DNA of 23,435 nucleotides from JBCBEX01 sp038528235 (GCA_038528235.1 JBCBEX010000070.1:1-23435), one strand, 5' to 3'. Counted from the stretch's first letter, positions 1 through 9,864 are shown. Numbers and translations are program-made. Notes: generated by a model from the letters alone, not told the origin.

Positions 1-151
1 CGGCGACCTGCCCCTCCCGCACAATCAGCTTCGCGCCGTTCTTGATCTCGTTGTCGTGCCGCTCGTAGCGGTGCACGAGCGTGTCATGGGTGTCGTCGAG
101 CCACTCGATGATGTCGATGAGCTGGCCCGTCATTTTTTTCCAGAGCGACAT
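1..151 (-). CDS. SPFH/band-7 domain protein, N-terminal fragment
   Basis: Reading leftward from an ATG at 149-151, the frame is open to the window edge and gives about 50 residues. They begin MSLWKKMTGQLIDIIEWLDD and continue through a stretch with RYERHDNEIKNGAKLIVREG. This opening is characteristic of bacterial SPFH-domain proteins of the virion-core-like family: a short amphipathic start, then an IxWxDD segment, then a KxGAKLIVREGQ strand entering the band-7 fold. Such proteins usually act at membranes as oligomeric scaffolds; no specific role can be given. No clear ribosome binding site precedes the ATG. The gene lies 90 bases downstream of the methyltransferase stop on the same strand and may or may not be cotranscribed. 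The rest is outside the window. Confidence 0.75.
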   Translation of the reverse strand, partial: MSLWKKMTGQLIDIIEWLDDTHDTLVHRYERHDNEIKNGAKLIVREGQVA

Positions 152-241
152 GGCGCGGGGAGGCTGGTGAGCGATGGAGCAGGACGCCCCTACACTAGCA
201 CCCAGCGCAATGCCGCGCAAGTCGGGGTCACCCTCGACGCC

Positions 242-952
242 CTAAACGCCAGCGCCCAGCGCTGCGAACGGTCCATTCTTGTGCAGCACCTCGACCCATG
301 CGAAGCCCGCTGCGCGCAAGTGTTCGATCTGGTACAGCACCGACCGAGGCGAATCCTCCAGGGCGATGTACTCGAAGACATGATCTCGGTACTCGTCATC
401 CCGCAGCGCCGAGAGATACGCCCCATAGCGCGTCCACATCACGTCGTGCACGCCCGTATGGTCGTGAGCGACGAGGTCACTGATCCAGAACGTGCCGCCC
501 GGCCTCAGCGCTTTTCGGATAGATCGAAAGACGGCGCTCCACTCGTCGTCCTCGCGGAGGTGGTGCAGCACAGCCGCAGCCAGCACGATGTCGTACCGCT
601 CCGTTCCGAGTTCGAGGTCGCGGATGTCGCCTTGTATCGCACGCACGGAGCCCGAGGTCGCATGGCCGACGCGCTCCACGGCGCGGTCCAGCATAGGCTG
701 GCTCAGGTCGATGAGGTCCACCTCGATGCCGGAGAGATGGCGCGCGAGTTTAATGCTGTAGTTGCCCGCCCCGCACCCAATGTCCAGCACTCGACGGGCA
801 TCAGGCGTAACCCGAGCGGCAGATGTCGTCACCAGGTCGAGCACGAGTGCCGCGTCGATGGTCGCGCTCTGCCCGGTTTCGAGGTTCGAGAACCGCCCTA
901 CGTCGTTGTCGAAACGCGCTCGGATCTCCTCGACGGTCGACTTTTCTCTCAC
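242..952 (-). CDS. class I SAM-dependent methyltransferase
   Basis: A protein of 236 residues with the Rossmann methyltransferase signature. Motif I is VLDIGCGAGN at residues 55-64. An acidic residue closes strand 2 (EVDLIDLS near 76-83), a GDIRDLE segment binds adenine, and AAAVLHHL is the motif IV-like strand end. This pattern fits small-molecule methyltransferases (Methyltransf_11/25/31 type), but the substrate cannot be read from the sequence. Translation starts at a GTG whose last two bases are the first two of the leuD stop codon (GTGA), so it is translationally coupled to leuD and belongs to the leu-ilv transcript as its last gene. The coupling suggests use alongside branched-chain amino-acid synthesis, but the step is unknown. 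Confidence 0.8.
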   Translation of the reverse strand: MREKSTVEEIRARFDNDVGRFSNLETGQSATIDAALVLDLVTTSAARVTPDARRVLDIGCGAGNYSIKLARHLSGIEVDLIDLSQPMLDRAVERVGHATSGSVRAIQGDIRDLELGTERYDIVLAAAVLHHLREDDEWSAVFRSIRKALRPGGTFWISDLVAHDHTGVHDVMWTRYGAYLSALRDDEYRDHVFEYIALEDSPRSVLYQIEHLRAAGFAWVEVLHKNGPFAALGAGV

Positions 953-1518
953 GACCGCTGCGGCATCAGGCCTGCTTGCCGAGCATACTCAAACACGTTG
1001 CCTGCTTCGAGGATCGCCGCCACGTCGCCGAGCGGGTCGAGGAGGAACGTCTCCCCCGTCGTGCGATTCGTGAGTTGCGCCGCTTTCGTGTCGAGCACGA
1101 GGTCGTCGCCCGTGCGAATGCGCTCGACGAGGCGCTCGCGCGTCTCAAACGGCACGAGGAAGCCCCCGTCGACGGCGTTGCGGTAGAAGATGCGCGCGTA
1201 GCTCGACGCCACGACGGCCTCGACGCCTGCTTCCTGAAGCGCAAACGGCGCGTGCTCGCGGGACGACCCGCACCCAAAGTTGTCGCCGCCGATCACGATG
1301 CGGTAGTCGCTCGTGTAGGCATCGGGCTGCGTGAGCGGACGGTCGCCGAACGGCAGGCCCTGCTGTCCGGGCGGCACGGCGCTGAGGGCGTAGCGCCCGT
1401 AGAGCCGCCGCTCCTCCGGCAGCGTCATGCTGTAGACGAGGTGCTCGGCGGGGATGATCTGGTCCGTATCGATGTGGTCGCCGAGGACGTAGGCTTTTCC
1501 TTCGATGAGAGGCTTCAT
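949..1518 (-). CDS. leuD: 3-isopropylmalate dehydratase small subunit
   Basis: A protein of 189 residues, the small (swivelling) subunit of isopropylmalate isomerase, which with LeuC converts 2-isopropylmalate to 3-isopropylmalate in leucine synthesis. Visible signatures are the N-terminal HIDTDQIIPAEHL segment (15-27) and the substrate-loop motif GGDNFGCGSSREHAPFAL (about 77-94), which identifies the LeuD/aconitase-swivel family. The length is close to that of bacterial and archaeal LeuD proteins. It lies about 100 bases downstream of leuC, with a short repeat tract between them, and its stop overlaps the start of the following methyltransferase. Cytosolic; regulated as part of the operon. 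Confidence 0.95.
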   Translation of the reverse strand: MKPLIEGKAYVLGDHIDTDQIIPAEHLVYSMTLPEERRLYGRYALSAVPPGQQGLPFGDRPLTQPDAYTSDYRIVIGGDNFGCGSSREHAPFALQEAGVEAVVASSYARIFYRNAVDGGFLVPFETRERLVERIRTGDDLVLDTKAAQLTNRTTGETFLLDPLGDVAAILEAGNVFEYARQAGLMPQRS

Positions 1519-1555
1519 CAGTCGTGTGAGTTCGAGATCGATAGCAGCGCTGGCG

Positions 1556-1623
1556 TGTTGTGTGGACGTGTGCAGGGTTGAAGGTGCGAACGTTCACACT
1601 TTCACACGTCTGTACGTTCACAC
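1556..1623. repeat. leuC-leuD junction repeat (GTGTGAAC, 8-base period)
   Basis: On the minus strand the words GTGTGAAC, GTACAGAC, GTGTGAAA, GTGTGAAC and GTTCGCAC follow one another with an 8-base period, then a looser GTGTGGAC-like part on the opposite strand. The tract begins inside the last codons of leuC (GTG TGA stop). Confidence 0.6.
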
Positions 1624-2922
1624 CAGGACTTCGCGCGGGTCCGTGATAACGCCAGTGAGCGCCGAGGCAGCGGTCGTGAGTGGCGAAGCTAGATAGACGG
1701 CGGCCTGCTTCGAGCCCATACGCCCAGGGTAGTTGCGGTTGGTCGTCGAGATCACGACCTCCGTGCCATGCGTCCGCCCGAACGTGTCGATGGGACCACC
1801 GAGACAGGCCGCGCAGCTCGACTTGCCGACTTGGCAGCCCGACGCCTGGAAGATGTCGAACAGCGTCTGCCCACCGACGGTGACCTCGTGAAGCTGCCGC
1901 CCGACCTCCGTCGTCGCCGGAACGATGAACGTGTCGATCACGACCTCCTGCCCTTGCAACACACGCGCGGCGGCGACAAAGTCTTCGAGCTTGCCGCCCG
2001 TGCACGAGCCGACGTAGGCGCGGTCGAGCTTCGTACCGGCGACCTCGCTGACGGCGGCTTTGTTGTCCGGCGCATGCGGCTTCGCCACGACCGGCTCCAT
2101 CGTCGAGACATCGTAGACATGCTCGGAGTAGTAGCGTGCGTCAGGGTCGCCGTAGACCGGCGTGTAGTCCGCACGATTAGTCCCGGCGGTGCGCTCGTCG
2201 ACGTAGGCGAAGGTCTTCGCATCGGGCGCGATGATGCCGTTCTTGCCGCCCGCCTCGATGGCCATGTTGCAGAGCGTCATCCGCTCCTCCATCGAGAGGT
2301 CATAGACGGCCTCGCCGTCGAACTCCAGTGTGCGGTAGGTCGCGCCGTCGGTCCCGATGTCGCCGATAGCCGCGAGGATGAGGTCCTTCGCCATGAGGTA
2401 GGTTGGCAACTCACCCTCGAAGACGAAGCGCATCGTGGCGGGCACTTTTACCCAGATCTTGCCCGTGCCCATGATGAGCGCGGCGTCGGTGTTGCCCACG
2501 CCCGTCGAGAAGAGCCCGAATGCGCCGGAGGTGCAGGTGTGACTATCGGTCCCAAAGAGCGTGATGCCGGGGCGGTTGAAGCCCTCCTCGGCCAGACCGA
2601 TGTGACAGACGCCTTTGTAGCGGTCGGTCCCCACGTCGTAGTAGTGCGGCAGGTCGTGGTCCCTCGCAAAGTCGCGCAGGATGTCGACGTTGCGATTGGC
2701 GTGGTGGTTGGTGGTGAAGATGTAGTGGTCGGGCATGATGACCAGCTTGTCGCGGTCCCATACCTGCGCGTCCGCGCCGAACTCGCGCCGGAAGATGCCG
2801 ATGGTCGGCGGCCCGCAGACATCGTGCGTCATCAGCACGTCCACGTCGATCCACATCGTCTCGCCGGGCGCGACCCGGTCCCGCCCTGCGTGCTGCGCGA
2901 GGATTTTTTCTGTGATGGTCAT
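1618..2922 (-). CDS. leuC: 3-isopropylmalate dehydratase large subunit
   Basis: A protein of 434 residues and the [4Fe-4S]-binding large subunit of isopropylmalate isomerase. The three cluster cysteines are visible in GSCTGGKLEDF (Cys307) and KSSCAACLGGP (Cys370 and Cys373). The aconitase-family substrate region VCHIGLAEEG...TLFGTDSHTCTSGA lies at about 105-134. The length fits the shorter LeuC type rather than the roughly 465-residue enterobacterial form. The ATG at 2920-2922 begins MTITEKILAQHAGRD, the normal family start. The last codons (VLV-stop, GTCCTGGTGTGA) run into the GTGTGAAC repeat tract that fills the leuC-leuD junction. Confidence 0.95.
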   Translation of the reverse strand: MTITEKILAQHAGRDRVAPGETMWIDVDVLMTHDVCGPPTIGIFRREFGADAQVWDRDKLVIMPDHYIFTTNHHANRNVDILRDFARDHDLPHYYDVGTDRYKGVCHIGLAEEGFNRPGITLFGTDSHTCTSGAFGLFSTGVGNTDAALIMGTGKIWVKVPATMRFVFEGELPTYLMAKDLILAAIGDIGTDGATYRTLEFDGEAVYDLSMEERMTLCNMAIEAGGKNGIIAPDAKTFAYVDERTAGTNRADYTPVYGDPDARYYSEHVYDVSTMEPVVAKPHAPDNKAAVSEVAGTKLDRAYVGSCTGGKLEDFVAAARVLQGQEVVIDTFIVPATTEVGRQLHEVTVGGQTLFDIFQASGCQVGKSSCAACLGGPIDTFGRTHGTEVVISTTNRNYPGRMGSKQAAVYLASPLTTAASALTGVITDPREVLV

Positions 2923-3022
2923 AGGTCAATGCAAGGTCACAGGTCGTAGGTCCAAGGCCGCAGGTCGAGAAGCAAGGCCCAGGCCACTTTTTTGACCTGG
3001 GACTCGCGACCTGCGACGCGCC
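2923..3022. repeat. leuC-leuA junction repeat (AGGTCNN heptamers, hairpin)
   Basis: Plus-strand run AGGTCAC, AGGTCGT, AGGTCCA, AGGCCGC, AGGTCGA. After a CCCAGG...TTTTTT...CCTGGG hairpin it is faced by the inverted run ending GACTCGCGACCTGCGAC. It fills the whole space between the leuA stop and the leuC start. Confidence 0.65.
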
Positions 3023-3030
3023 GTAGGCGC

Positions 3031-4659
3031 TCAGGCGAACGACTGCATGATGCCGTCCGTCACGAAGGCCGCGCTGTCGGTCTCATCCGCATGGGCGGCG
3101 AGACGGTTGAGCGCGTCGATGTAGGCGGCGGCCGAGGCGCGGAGCACGTCTGTCGAGCGGGCCGAGCCGCGGAAGGCGAGCCCGTTATCGTTCTGAATGA
3201 CGACGTTGACCTCGCCGAGTGCGTCGGCCCCTTCGGAGACGGAGCGGATGGTGTAGCTCGCCAGCTCGTGCGTCCCACCGACAGCGGTGCGGATAGCACG
3301 GTAGAGCGCATCGACCGGGCCGTCCCCGGAGGCTACCTGCTCGGTGGCAGCGTCCGACTTGCGACTGTAGAGCGTGATCGTCGCGCGCGGCTCCTCATCG
3401 CTGCCGGTCGTGACGTGCATCGCGTCGAGGCGGTAGGTCGCCGTGGCGACGGGCCGTTGCTGATCGTTGACGAGCGCGAGCAGGTCTTCGTCGTAGATCT
3501 CCTTCTTCTGGTCGGCGAGGGCGACGAACCGCTCGTAGATGCCGTCCTTCTCGGCTTCTGTGAGCACGACGCCCAGGCCGTCGAGACGGCTGAAGAGGCC
3601 GTGGCGGCCCGAGTGACGACCGAGGCGGATCTGCGCCGGAGCTTGCCCGACATCTTCGGCATGCATGATCTCGTAGGTGTCGCGCCGCTTGAGCACGCCG
3701 TGCTGGTGGATGCCTGCCTCGTGGCTGAACGCGTTCTTGCCGACGATCGCCTTGTTCGGCGGCACCGCAAAGCCGACGGTCACGGCCACCAGCTTGCTCG
3801 CCTCGGTCAGGTGCGGCGTGGCGATGTTGGTGTGGACGCCCATCTGCTCGCCACGCGTACGGATCGCCATCGCGATCTCTTCGAGCGCCGCGTTGCCCGC
3901 GCGCTCGCCGATGCCGTTGATGGTGCACTCGATCTGCCGCGCGCCCGCCGCTACGGCCGCGAGCGAGTTGGCACAGGCTAGCCCGAGGTCGTCGTGGCAG
4001 TGCGCGGAGAGAATGACGTGCGGGAAGTCCTTCAGGCAAGCCTTGGCCGCCGCGAAGTGCGCCGCATACTCGTGCGGCAGGCAGTAGCCCGTCGTATCGG
4101 GAATATTGATGGTGGTGGCGCCTGCTTCCGCCGCTGCGACAACGATCTCGCAGAGGTAGGTTGCGTCGGTGCGACCCGCGTCCTCCGCGCTGAACTCCAC
4201 GTCGTCGGTGTAGGTCTTGGCGAGGCGCACGGCGTCCTGCGCCATGCGCATCACGGTCTGCCGCTTCTCGGCAAGGGTGTTTCCAAAGCGCGGGTGCCCA
4301 AACTTGGCGTCGAGGTGGATGTCGCTCGTGGCGATGAAGGTGTGGATGCGGGTGCGCTGCCCTTCTTTCAAGGCATCGCCGCAGGCGTGGATGTCGGCCT
4401 CGGTGGCGCGGCCTAGCGCGGCGATGACGGGCACGTGCCCTGTCGGATTCTCGGGGCCATCAGCCAGGGTCGCGACGACGCGGCGGACCGCTTCGCGCTG
4501 GCCCGGCGACGAGATCGGGAAGCCCGCTTCGATGACATCCACGCGTAGCCGCGCGAGGTGCCGGGCGATCTCGACTTTCTCGGCGAGCGTCATGGACGCG
4601 CCGGGTGCCTGCTCGCCGTCGCGGAGCGTCGTGTCGAAGATGACGATGGGGTCAGACAT
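3031..4659 (-). CDS. leuA: 2-isopropylmalate synthase
   Basis: A 542-residue enzyme that condenses acetyl-CoA with 2-oxoisovalerate, the committed step of leucine synthesis. The TIM-barrel catalytic domain starts with DTTLRDGEQAPGAS (9-22; metal-binding Asp and catalytic Arg) and contains the second metal site in LSAHCHDDLGLACANS. A LeuA-type C-terminal regulatory domain follows (RATITLYSRKSD ... GEVNVVIQNDNGLAFRG), so leucine feedback inhibition is expected. I chose ATG 4657-4659 (MSDPIVIFDTTLRDGE). An in-frame TTG at 4692 would add 11 low-complexity residues. About 290 bases separate this start from leuB, including an inverted-repeat element. Confidence 0.95.
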   Translation of the reverse strand: MSDPIVIFDTTLRDGEQAPGASMTLAEKVEIARHLARLRVDVIEAGFPISSPGQREAVRRVVATLADGPENPTGHVPVIAALGRATEADIHACGDALKEGQRTRIHTFIATSDIHLDAKFGHPRFGNTLAEKRQTVMRMAQDAVRLAKTYTDDVEFSAEDAGRTDATYLCEIVVAAAEAGATTINIPDTTGYCLPHEYAAHFAAAKACLKDFPHVILSAHCHDDLGLACANSLAAVAAGARQIECTINGIGERAGNAALEEIAMAIRTRGEQMGVHTNIATPHLTEASKLVAVTVGFAVPPNKAIVGKNAFSHEAGIHQHGVLKRRDTYEIMHAEDVGQAPAQIRLGRHSGRHGLFSRLDGLGVVLTEAEKDGIYERFVALADQKKEIYDEDLLALVNDQQRPVATATYRLDAMHVTTGSDEEPRATITLYSRKSDAATEQVASGDGPVDALYRAIRTAVGGTHELASYTIRSVSEGADALGEVNVVIQNDNGLAFRGSARSTDVLRASAAAYIDALNRLAAHADETDSAAFVTDGIMQSFA

Positions 4660-4710
4660 GGGATCGGTGGGATCGGGGGAGGTGGATTGCAAGGGGTTGT
4701 GTGGCGGCGG

Positions 4711-4741
4711 CGCGCCCGGTGCAGTCAGTGCAGCGGGCGCG
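4711..4741. repeat. GC-rich hairpin before leuA
   Basis: CGCGCCCG (4711-4718) faces CGGGCGCG (4734-4741) around a 15-base loop containing GTGCAGTCAGTGCA. It lies about 50 bases upstream of the leuA start. No T run on either side, so an RNA-stability or translation-related hairpin is as likely as a terminator. Confidence 0.45.
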
Positions 4742-4775
4742 TGGTAAGTCGTCGTTCTTCGCCATCTGCTCGAAT

Positions 4776-4926
4776 TGTCATCCCGAGCGAGCTCCGCGAG
4801 TCGAGGGATCTCTGTCGTACCTCATCGCTTCGACCTCCGGCTGAAAGCTGGCCCGCAGATCCCCCGCCTACGCGGGGGCAAGGCTCTTCGACTTCACAGC
4901 CATGGGCTGCTTCGCTCAGGATGACA
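4776..4926. repeat. TGTCATCC-ended inverted-repeat element (MITE/REP-like)
   Basis: Ends TGTCATCCCGAGCGA and, inverted, TGTCATCCTGAGCGA (14 of 15 identical). An internal perfect hairpin CCCCGC-CTAC-GCGGGG lies near 4862-4877. Non-coding, about 150 bases. Elements with these ends are scattered in many bacterial genomes. Here it separates leuB from leuA inside the operon. Confidence 0.75.
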
Positions 4927-4945
4927 CGATGTGAGGTATGCGTTC

Positions 4946-6070
4946 TCATTCCACCACCAGCGAGGCCCGCGACGGCGCGCGGAGGGCGTATTGCGCCACG
5001 CACCGCGCCATCGCCTCGGTAGAGACGGCGGTCTGGGCGTGGGCGGCGAGGTCGGCGGTGCGGTAGCCTGCATCGAGGGCACCTGTGACGCCTGTGCGGA
5101 TAGCAGCAGCAGCTTCGGGACGGTCGAGCGCGTCGAAGAGCATAGCGCCGCTGAGGATGGCTGCGAGCGGATTGGCGACGCCCTGCCCGGCGAGGTCGGG
5201 CGCGCTTCCGTGGACGGGCTCGAACAAGCCAACACGGCCACCGAGACTGGCCGAGGGCAGCAGGCCGAGCGAGCCGGGGAGCGTAGCCGCGAGGTCAGAG
5301 AGAATGTCGCCAAAGAGATTGCTCGTCAGCACCACGTCGAAGCCGCATGGGTTGCGGACGAGTTGCATCGCGGCGTTGTCGACGTATAGGTGGTCGAGGT
5401 GGACGTCGGGATAGTCTACCGCGCCGATCTCGGAAACGAGGGCCCGCCAGCGCCGCGACACATCGAGCACGTTGGCCTTGTCGACGGAGGTGATACGCCG
5501 CCCGCGACGCCGCGCCCAGTCGAATCCGACGCGGGCGATCCGCTCGATCTCAGCATCGGTGTAGCGCATCGTGTTGAACGCCACCGTCTCGCCAGCTTCC
5601 TGAACTGTCCCACGCGGCTCGCCGAAATAGATCCCGCCCGTGAGTTCGCGCACGATAAGGAGGTCGGTCCCAGCGACGATCTCCCGGCGCAGCGGCGAGG
5701 CCTCGGCCAGCGTCTCCGGCACGGCTACGGGCCGCAGGTTGGCGAACGTGCCGAGTGCACGCCGCAGGTCGAGCAGCCCGCGCTCGGGCCTCGTCTCTGG
5801 TGGCTGGTCGTCCCAGGCTGGGCCGCCAACGGCCCCCATGAACACGGCGTCCGCAGCCAGGCATGCCTCGCGCGTCGAGTCCGGCAGCGGCGTCCCGGTC
5901 GCATCAATGGCACAGCCACCCACCGCATGCTCTTCCACGTCGAGGAAGAAGCCGTGCGCCTCGGCCACCGCGTCGAGCACGCCGAGCGCCGGTTCGGTCA
6001 CCTCACGCCCGATGCCGTCGCCCGGCAGCCAGGCGATGCGGTAGGTCGTGGGTCGTGGGTCGTGAGTCAT
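4946..6070 (-). CDS. leuB: 3-isopropylmalate dehydrogenase
   Basis: A 374-residue NAD-dependent decarboxylating dehydrogenase that turns 3-isopropylmalate into 2-oxoisocaproate. Family landmarks are LPGDGIGREV near residue 15, AVGGPAWDD at about 80-88, the substrate-arginine segment LRRALGTFANLRPV, RELTGGIYFG, and the metal/NAD region HLYVDNAAMQL ... DVVLTSNLFGDILSD ... EPVHGSAPDLAGQG. The first ten residues (MTHDPRPTTY) are not family sequence. They are encoded by the GTCGTGG heptamer tract of the leuB-ilvC junction, so either the tract has extended into the gene or the start codon has been captured from it. It lies between ilvC (upstream in transcription) and leuA. Confidence 0.95.
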   Translation of the reverse strand: MTHDPRPTTYRIAWLPGDGIGREVTEPALGVLDAVAEAHGFFLDVEEHAVGGCAIDATGTPLPDSTREACLAADAVFMGAVGGPAWDDQPPETRPERGLLDLRRALGTFANLRPVAVPETLAEASPLRREIVAGTDLLIVRELTGGIYFGEPRGTVQEAGETVAFNTMRYTDAEIERIARVGFDWARRRGRRITSVDKANVLDVSRRWRALVSEIGAVDYPDVHLDHLYVDNAAMQLVRNPCGFDVVLTSNLFGDILSDLAATLPGSLGLLPSASLGGRVGLFEPVHGSAPDLAGQGVANPLAAILSGAMLFDALDRPEAAAAIRTGVTGALDAGYRTADLAAHAQTAVSTEAMARCVAQYALRAPSRASLVVE

Positions 6071-6110
6071 AATCAGTCGCAGGTCGTGTGTCCGGGGTCG
6101 CAGGTCAGGG
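6040..6110. repeat. leuB-ilvC junction repeat (GTCGTGG heptamers, direct)
   Basis: Direct heptamers GTCGTGG, GTCGTGG, GTCGTGA, then after a short break GTCGCAG, GTCGTGT, GTCCGGG, GTCGCAG. Unlike the others there is no facing inverted arm. The left third lies inside the leuB coding region and encodes its first residues. Confidence 0.65.
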
Positions 6111-6158
6111 GCTGCGTGCGTTCTTCTTTTCCCCCGATCCTTCGATTCGCCGTCTCGT

Positions 6159-7166
6159 CTAGGCTTCGACCTCGTGCTTGCTCTCCCGCTTCAGCCAGCT
6201 CATCATCCCGCGCAGCTTCTTGCCGACAGCCTCGATGGGATGGCCTTTAGACGCGGCGCGCAGGCTGTGCAATTCGGGGTTGCCCGCTTCGCAATCGGCA
6301 ATAAAGGCGCGGGCGAATGCGCCCGACTGGACCTCGGCGAGGATCTCTTTCATCTCAGCCTTGACGGCGTCGGTGATGACGCGCGGGCCGCGGGTGTAGC
6401 CGCCGTACTCGGCCGTGTCGCTGACGGAGAAGTTCATGCGTTCCAGGCCGCCCTCGTAGAAGAGATCGACGATAAGCTTGAGTTCGTGGAGGCACTCGTA
6501 GTAGGCGAGCTCGGGCGGATAGCCCGCTTCCGTAAGCGTCTCGAAGCCCGCCTTGATGAGCGCTTCCGCCCCGCCGCAGAGCACGGCTTGTTCGCCAAAG
6601 AGGTCAGTCTCCGTCTCGTCCTTGAAGTTGGTCTCGATGACCCCCGCGTGCGTCCCGCCGATGGCGTCGGCGTAGCTGAGCGCGAGGTCCATCGCGCCTC
6701 CGCTCGCGTCCTGCGCAACGGCGACGAGGCATGGCACGCCACCTCCTTGCTCATAGGTGCGCCGCACGAGGTGACCCGGAGACTTCGGCGCAACCATGAA
6801 CACGTCCACGTCCGCAGGCGGCTTGACCTGCCCGTAGTGGATGCTGAACCCGTGCCCCACGGCCAGCGCCTTGCCCGCCGTGAGGTTCGGCGCGATGGCC
6901 GCTTCGTAGACACGCTTGTGGTGCTGATCCGGGACGAGCAGCATGATCACGTCGCCCCAGGCCGCTGCTTCGGCGGGGTCCATCACACGTAGCCCAGCCG
7001 CTTCGGCATGCGGCCACGAGCCCGACGAAGCGCGGAGCCCGACGACGACCTCCACGCCACTCTCTTGCAGGTTCAGCGCATGGGCGTGGCCCTGGCTGCC
7101 GTAGCCGATCACGGCGACACGGCGGCTGCGGATGAGCGCTTCGTTGGCAGAGTAGTGGACGTTCAT
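6159..7166 (-). CDS. ilvC: ketol-acid reductoisomerase (class I, short form)
   Basis: A 335-residue enzyme catalysing the Mg- and NADPH-dependent isomeroreduction of acetolactate and acetohydroxybutyrate, common to Val, Ile and Leu synthesis. The N-terminal Rossmann motif is VAVIGYGSQGHAHALNLQES (18-37). The next strand ends VVVGLR, a place where NADPH-preferring enzymes carry Arg/Ser. Family segments LVPDQHH, VGHGFSIHYGQ, VAPKSPGHLVR, FKDETETDLFGEQAVLCGG and YECLHELKLIVDL are all present, the last two carrying the metal-binding acidic residues. The length matches the class I short enzyme. A 127-base junction with GCGTGTT repeats separates it from ilvN. Confidence 0.96.
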   Translation of the reverse strand: MNVHYSANEALIRSRRVAVIGYGSQGHAHALNLQESGVEVVVGLRASSGSWPHAEAAGLRVMDPAEAAAWGDVIMLLVPDQHHKRVYEAAIAPNLTAGKALAVGHGFSIHYGQVKPPADVDVFMVAPKSPGHLVRRTYEQGGGVPCLVAVAQDASGGAMDLALSYADAIGGTHAGVIETNFKDETETDLFGEQAVLCGGAEALIKAGFETLTEAGYPPELAYYECLHELKLIVDLFYEGGLERMNFSVSDTAEYGGYTRGPRVITDAVKAEMKEILAEVQSGAFARAFIADCEAGNPELHSLRAASKGHPIEAVGKKLRGMMSWLKRESKHEVEA

Positions 7167-7195
7167 GGGTGGCTTGGAGCTTGAAGAGTCGAAGG

Positions 7196-7278
7196 GTGTT
7201 GCGTAGTGCGTGTTGCGTGTTTGGACTGCGGTGGTGGAGCCATCGCGATCTGAACACGCAATACGCTACACGCAACAC
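7196..7278. repeat. ilvC-ilvN junction hairpin (GCGTGTT heptamers)
   Basis: Left arm 7196-7222 (GTGTT, GCGTAGT, GCGTGTT, GCGTGTT) and right arm 7253-7278 are inverted copies matching at 22 of 26 positions, with a 30-base spacer. Each arm is itself a heptamer tandem repeat. The same word occurs at the rtcB-DIP1984 junction. Confidence 0.75.
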
Positions 7279-7293
7279 ATCAAGATTGAGAAG

Positions 7294-7896
7294 TCAGAGT
7301 GCTTGGCTGCCATCTCTCCTCATCGCGACGCGGCCGGAGCGGGCGACTTCGCGGAGGTCGTGGGGGGCGAGCATGGCGATGAAGGCGTTGACCTTGGCGG
7401 TCGGACCCGTTGCCTCGAAGGTGAAGGTGTCGGGCGTCACGTCGACCACCTTCGCGCGGAAGATGTCGGCGATGTCTTTGACCTCAGCGCGCGTGGCAGC
7501 CGTGTACCCCACTTTCGCCAAGCACAGCTCCCGCTCGACGATGCCGCCGAGATCGAGGTCAGCCACGTCGAGCGTATCGATCAGCCGGTCGAGGAGGCGC
7601 AGGATCTGCTTGATCTGCCGCCGCGTGCCGTTCGTGACGATCGTTAGGCGCGAGACAGTCGGGTCTTCGGTCGGCCCAACGGTGACGCTCTCCAGGTTGA
7701 AGTTGCGCGCCGAGAACAGGTTGACGACCCGGTTGAGCGCACCGACGTGGTTCTCCAGCAGCACCGCGATCACGTGCCGTCGCGCCGCCTCGGGCACGTC
7801 GGCCAGCACGGTCTCGCCGTTGGCTTTCTTGCGAAGGATCTGCTGCGAGGTCAACTCGATCGTGACCACGTCGTCGGGGGCGGTAGGGAGTGGCAT
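7294..7896 (-). CDS. ilvN: acetolactate synthase small (regulatory) subunit
   Basis: A 200-residue regulatory subunit of acetohydroxyacid synthase. It carries an N-terminal ACT domain (RHVIAVLLENHVGALNRVVNLF ... ESVTVGPTEDPTVSRLTIV) followed by the ALS_ss C-terminal domain (ERELCLAKVGYTAATRAEVKDI). ACT domains bind valine and confer feedback inhibition on IlvB. I chose ATG 7894-7896 (MPLPTAPDDVV). The open frame extends 10 residues further up, but those codons lie in the GGTCGCA heptamer tract. It lies 74 bases downstream of ilvB, as expected for the subunit pair. The name ilvH is equally valid. Confidence 0.93.
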   Translation of the reverse strand: MPLPTAPDDVVTIELTSQQILRKKANGETVLADVPEAARRHVIAVLLENHVGALNRVVNLFSARNFNLESVTVGPTEDPTVSRLTIVTNGTRRQIKQILRLLDRLIDTLDVADLDLGGIVERELCLAKVGYTAATRAEVKDIADIFRAKVVDVTPDTFTFEATGPTAKVNAFIAMLAPHDLREVARSGRVAMRRDGSQAL

Positions 7897-7904
7897 GAGT
7901 TTGG

Positions 7905-7970
7905 GGTCGCAGGTCGTAGGTCGCAAGTCTGTCGCGGTCGGCGCCCGACCTTCGACCTACGACCGATGAC

Positions 7971-7972
<2 letters not shown>
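7905..7972. repeat. ilvN-ilvB junction hairpin (GGTCGNA heptamers)
   Basis: Left arm GGTCGCA, GGTCGTA, GGTCGCA faces a right arm of CGACC words (TTCGACC, TACGACC, GATGACC) ending at the ilvB stop. It shares the AGGTCGN word with the leuC-leuA and leuB-ilvC junctions. Confidence 0.7.
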
Positions 7973-9770
<1,798 letters not shown>

Positions 9771-9775
9771 GGTGT

Positions 9776-9864
9776 GAGAGGCAAGTGTCAGGTGACAAGT
9801 GGCAAGAGAGTGCAACGGCGTGAGTCAGTGAACCTTGAAACCTGCTTCTTGCTCACTTGACACT
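9776..9864. repeat. ilvB-ilvD junction hairpin (CAAGTGR heptamers)
   Basis: Left arm 9781-9806 (GGCAAGT, GTCAGGT, GACAAGT, GGCAAGA on the 7-base register) faces CTTGCTCACTTGACACT at 9848-9864. The right arm lies inside the 3' end of ilvD and encodes part of its C-terminal tail. Same word as the junction after the Ro-like gene start. Confidence 0.7.

Noticed and set aside
1768..2949. Long open frame (393 codons) on the plus strand opposite leuC
   Set aside because: It is the antisense shadow of leuC, with Arg/Val/Asp-rich composition typical of the complement of GC-rich genes. Similar long antisense frames opposite leuA, ilvB, ilvD, rtcB and the receptor gene were rejected for the same reason.
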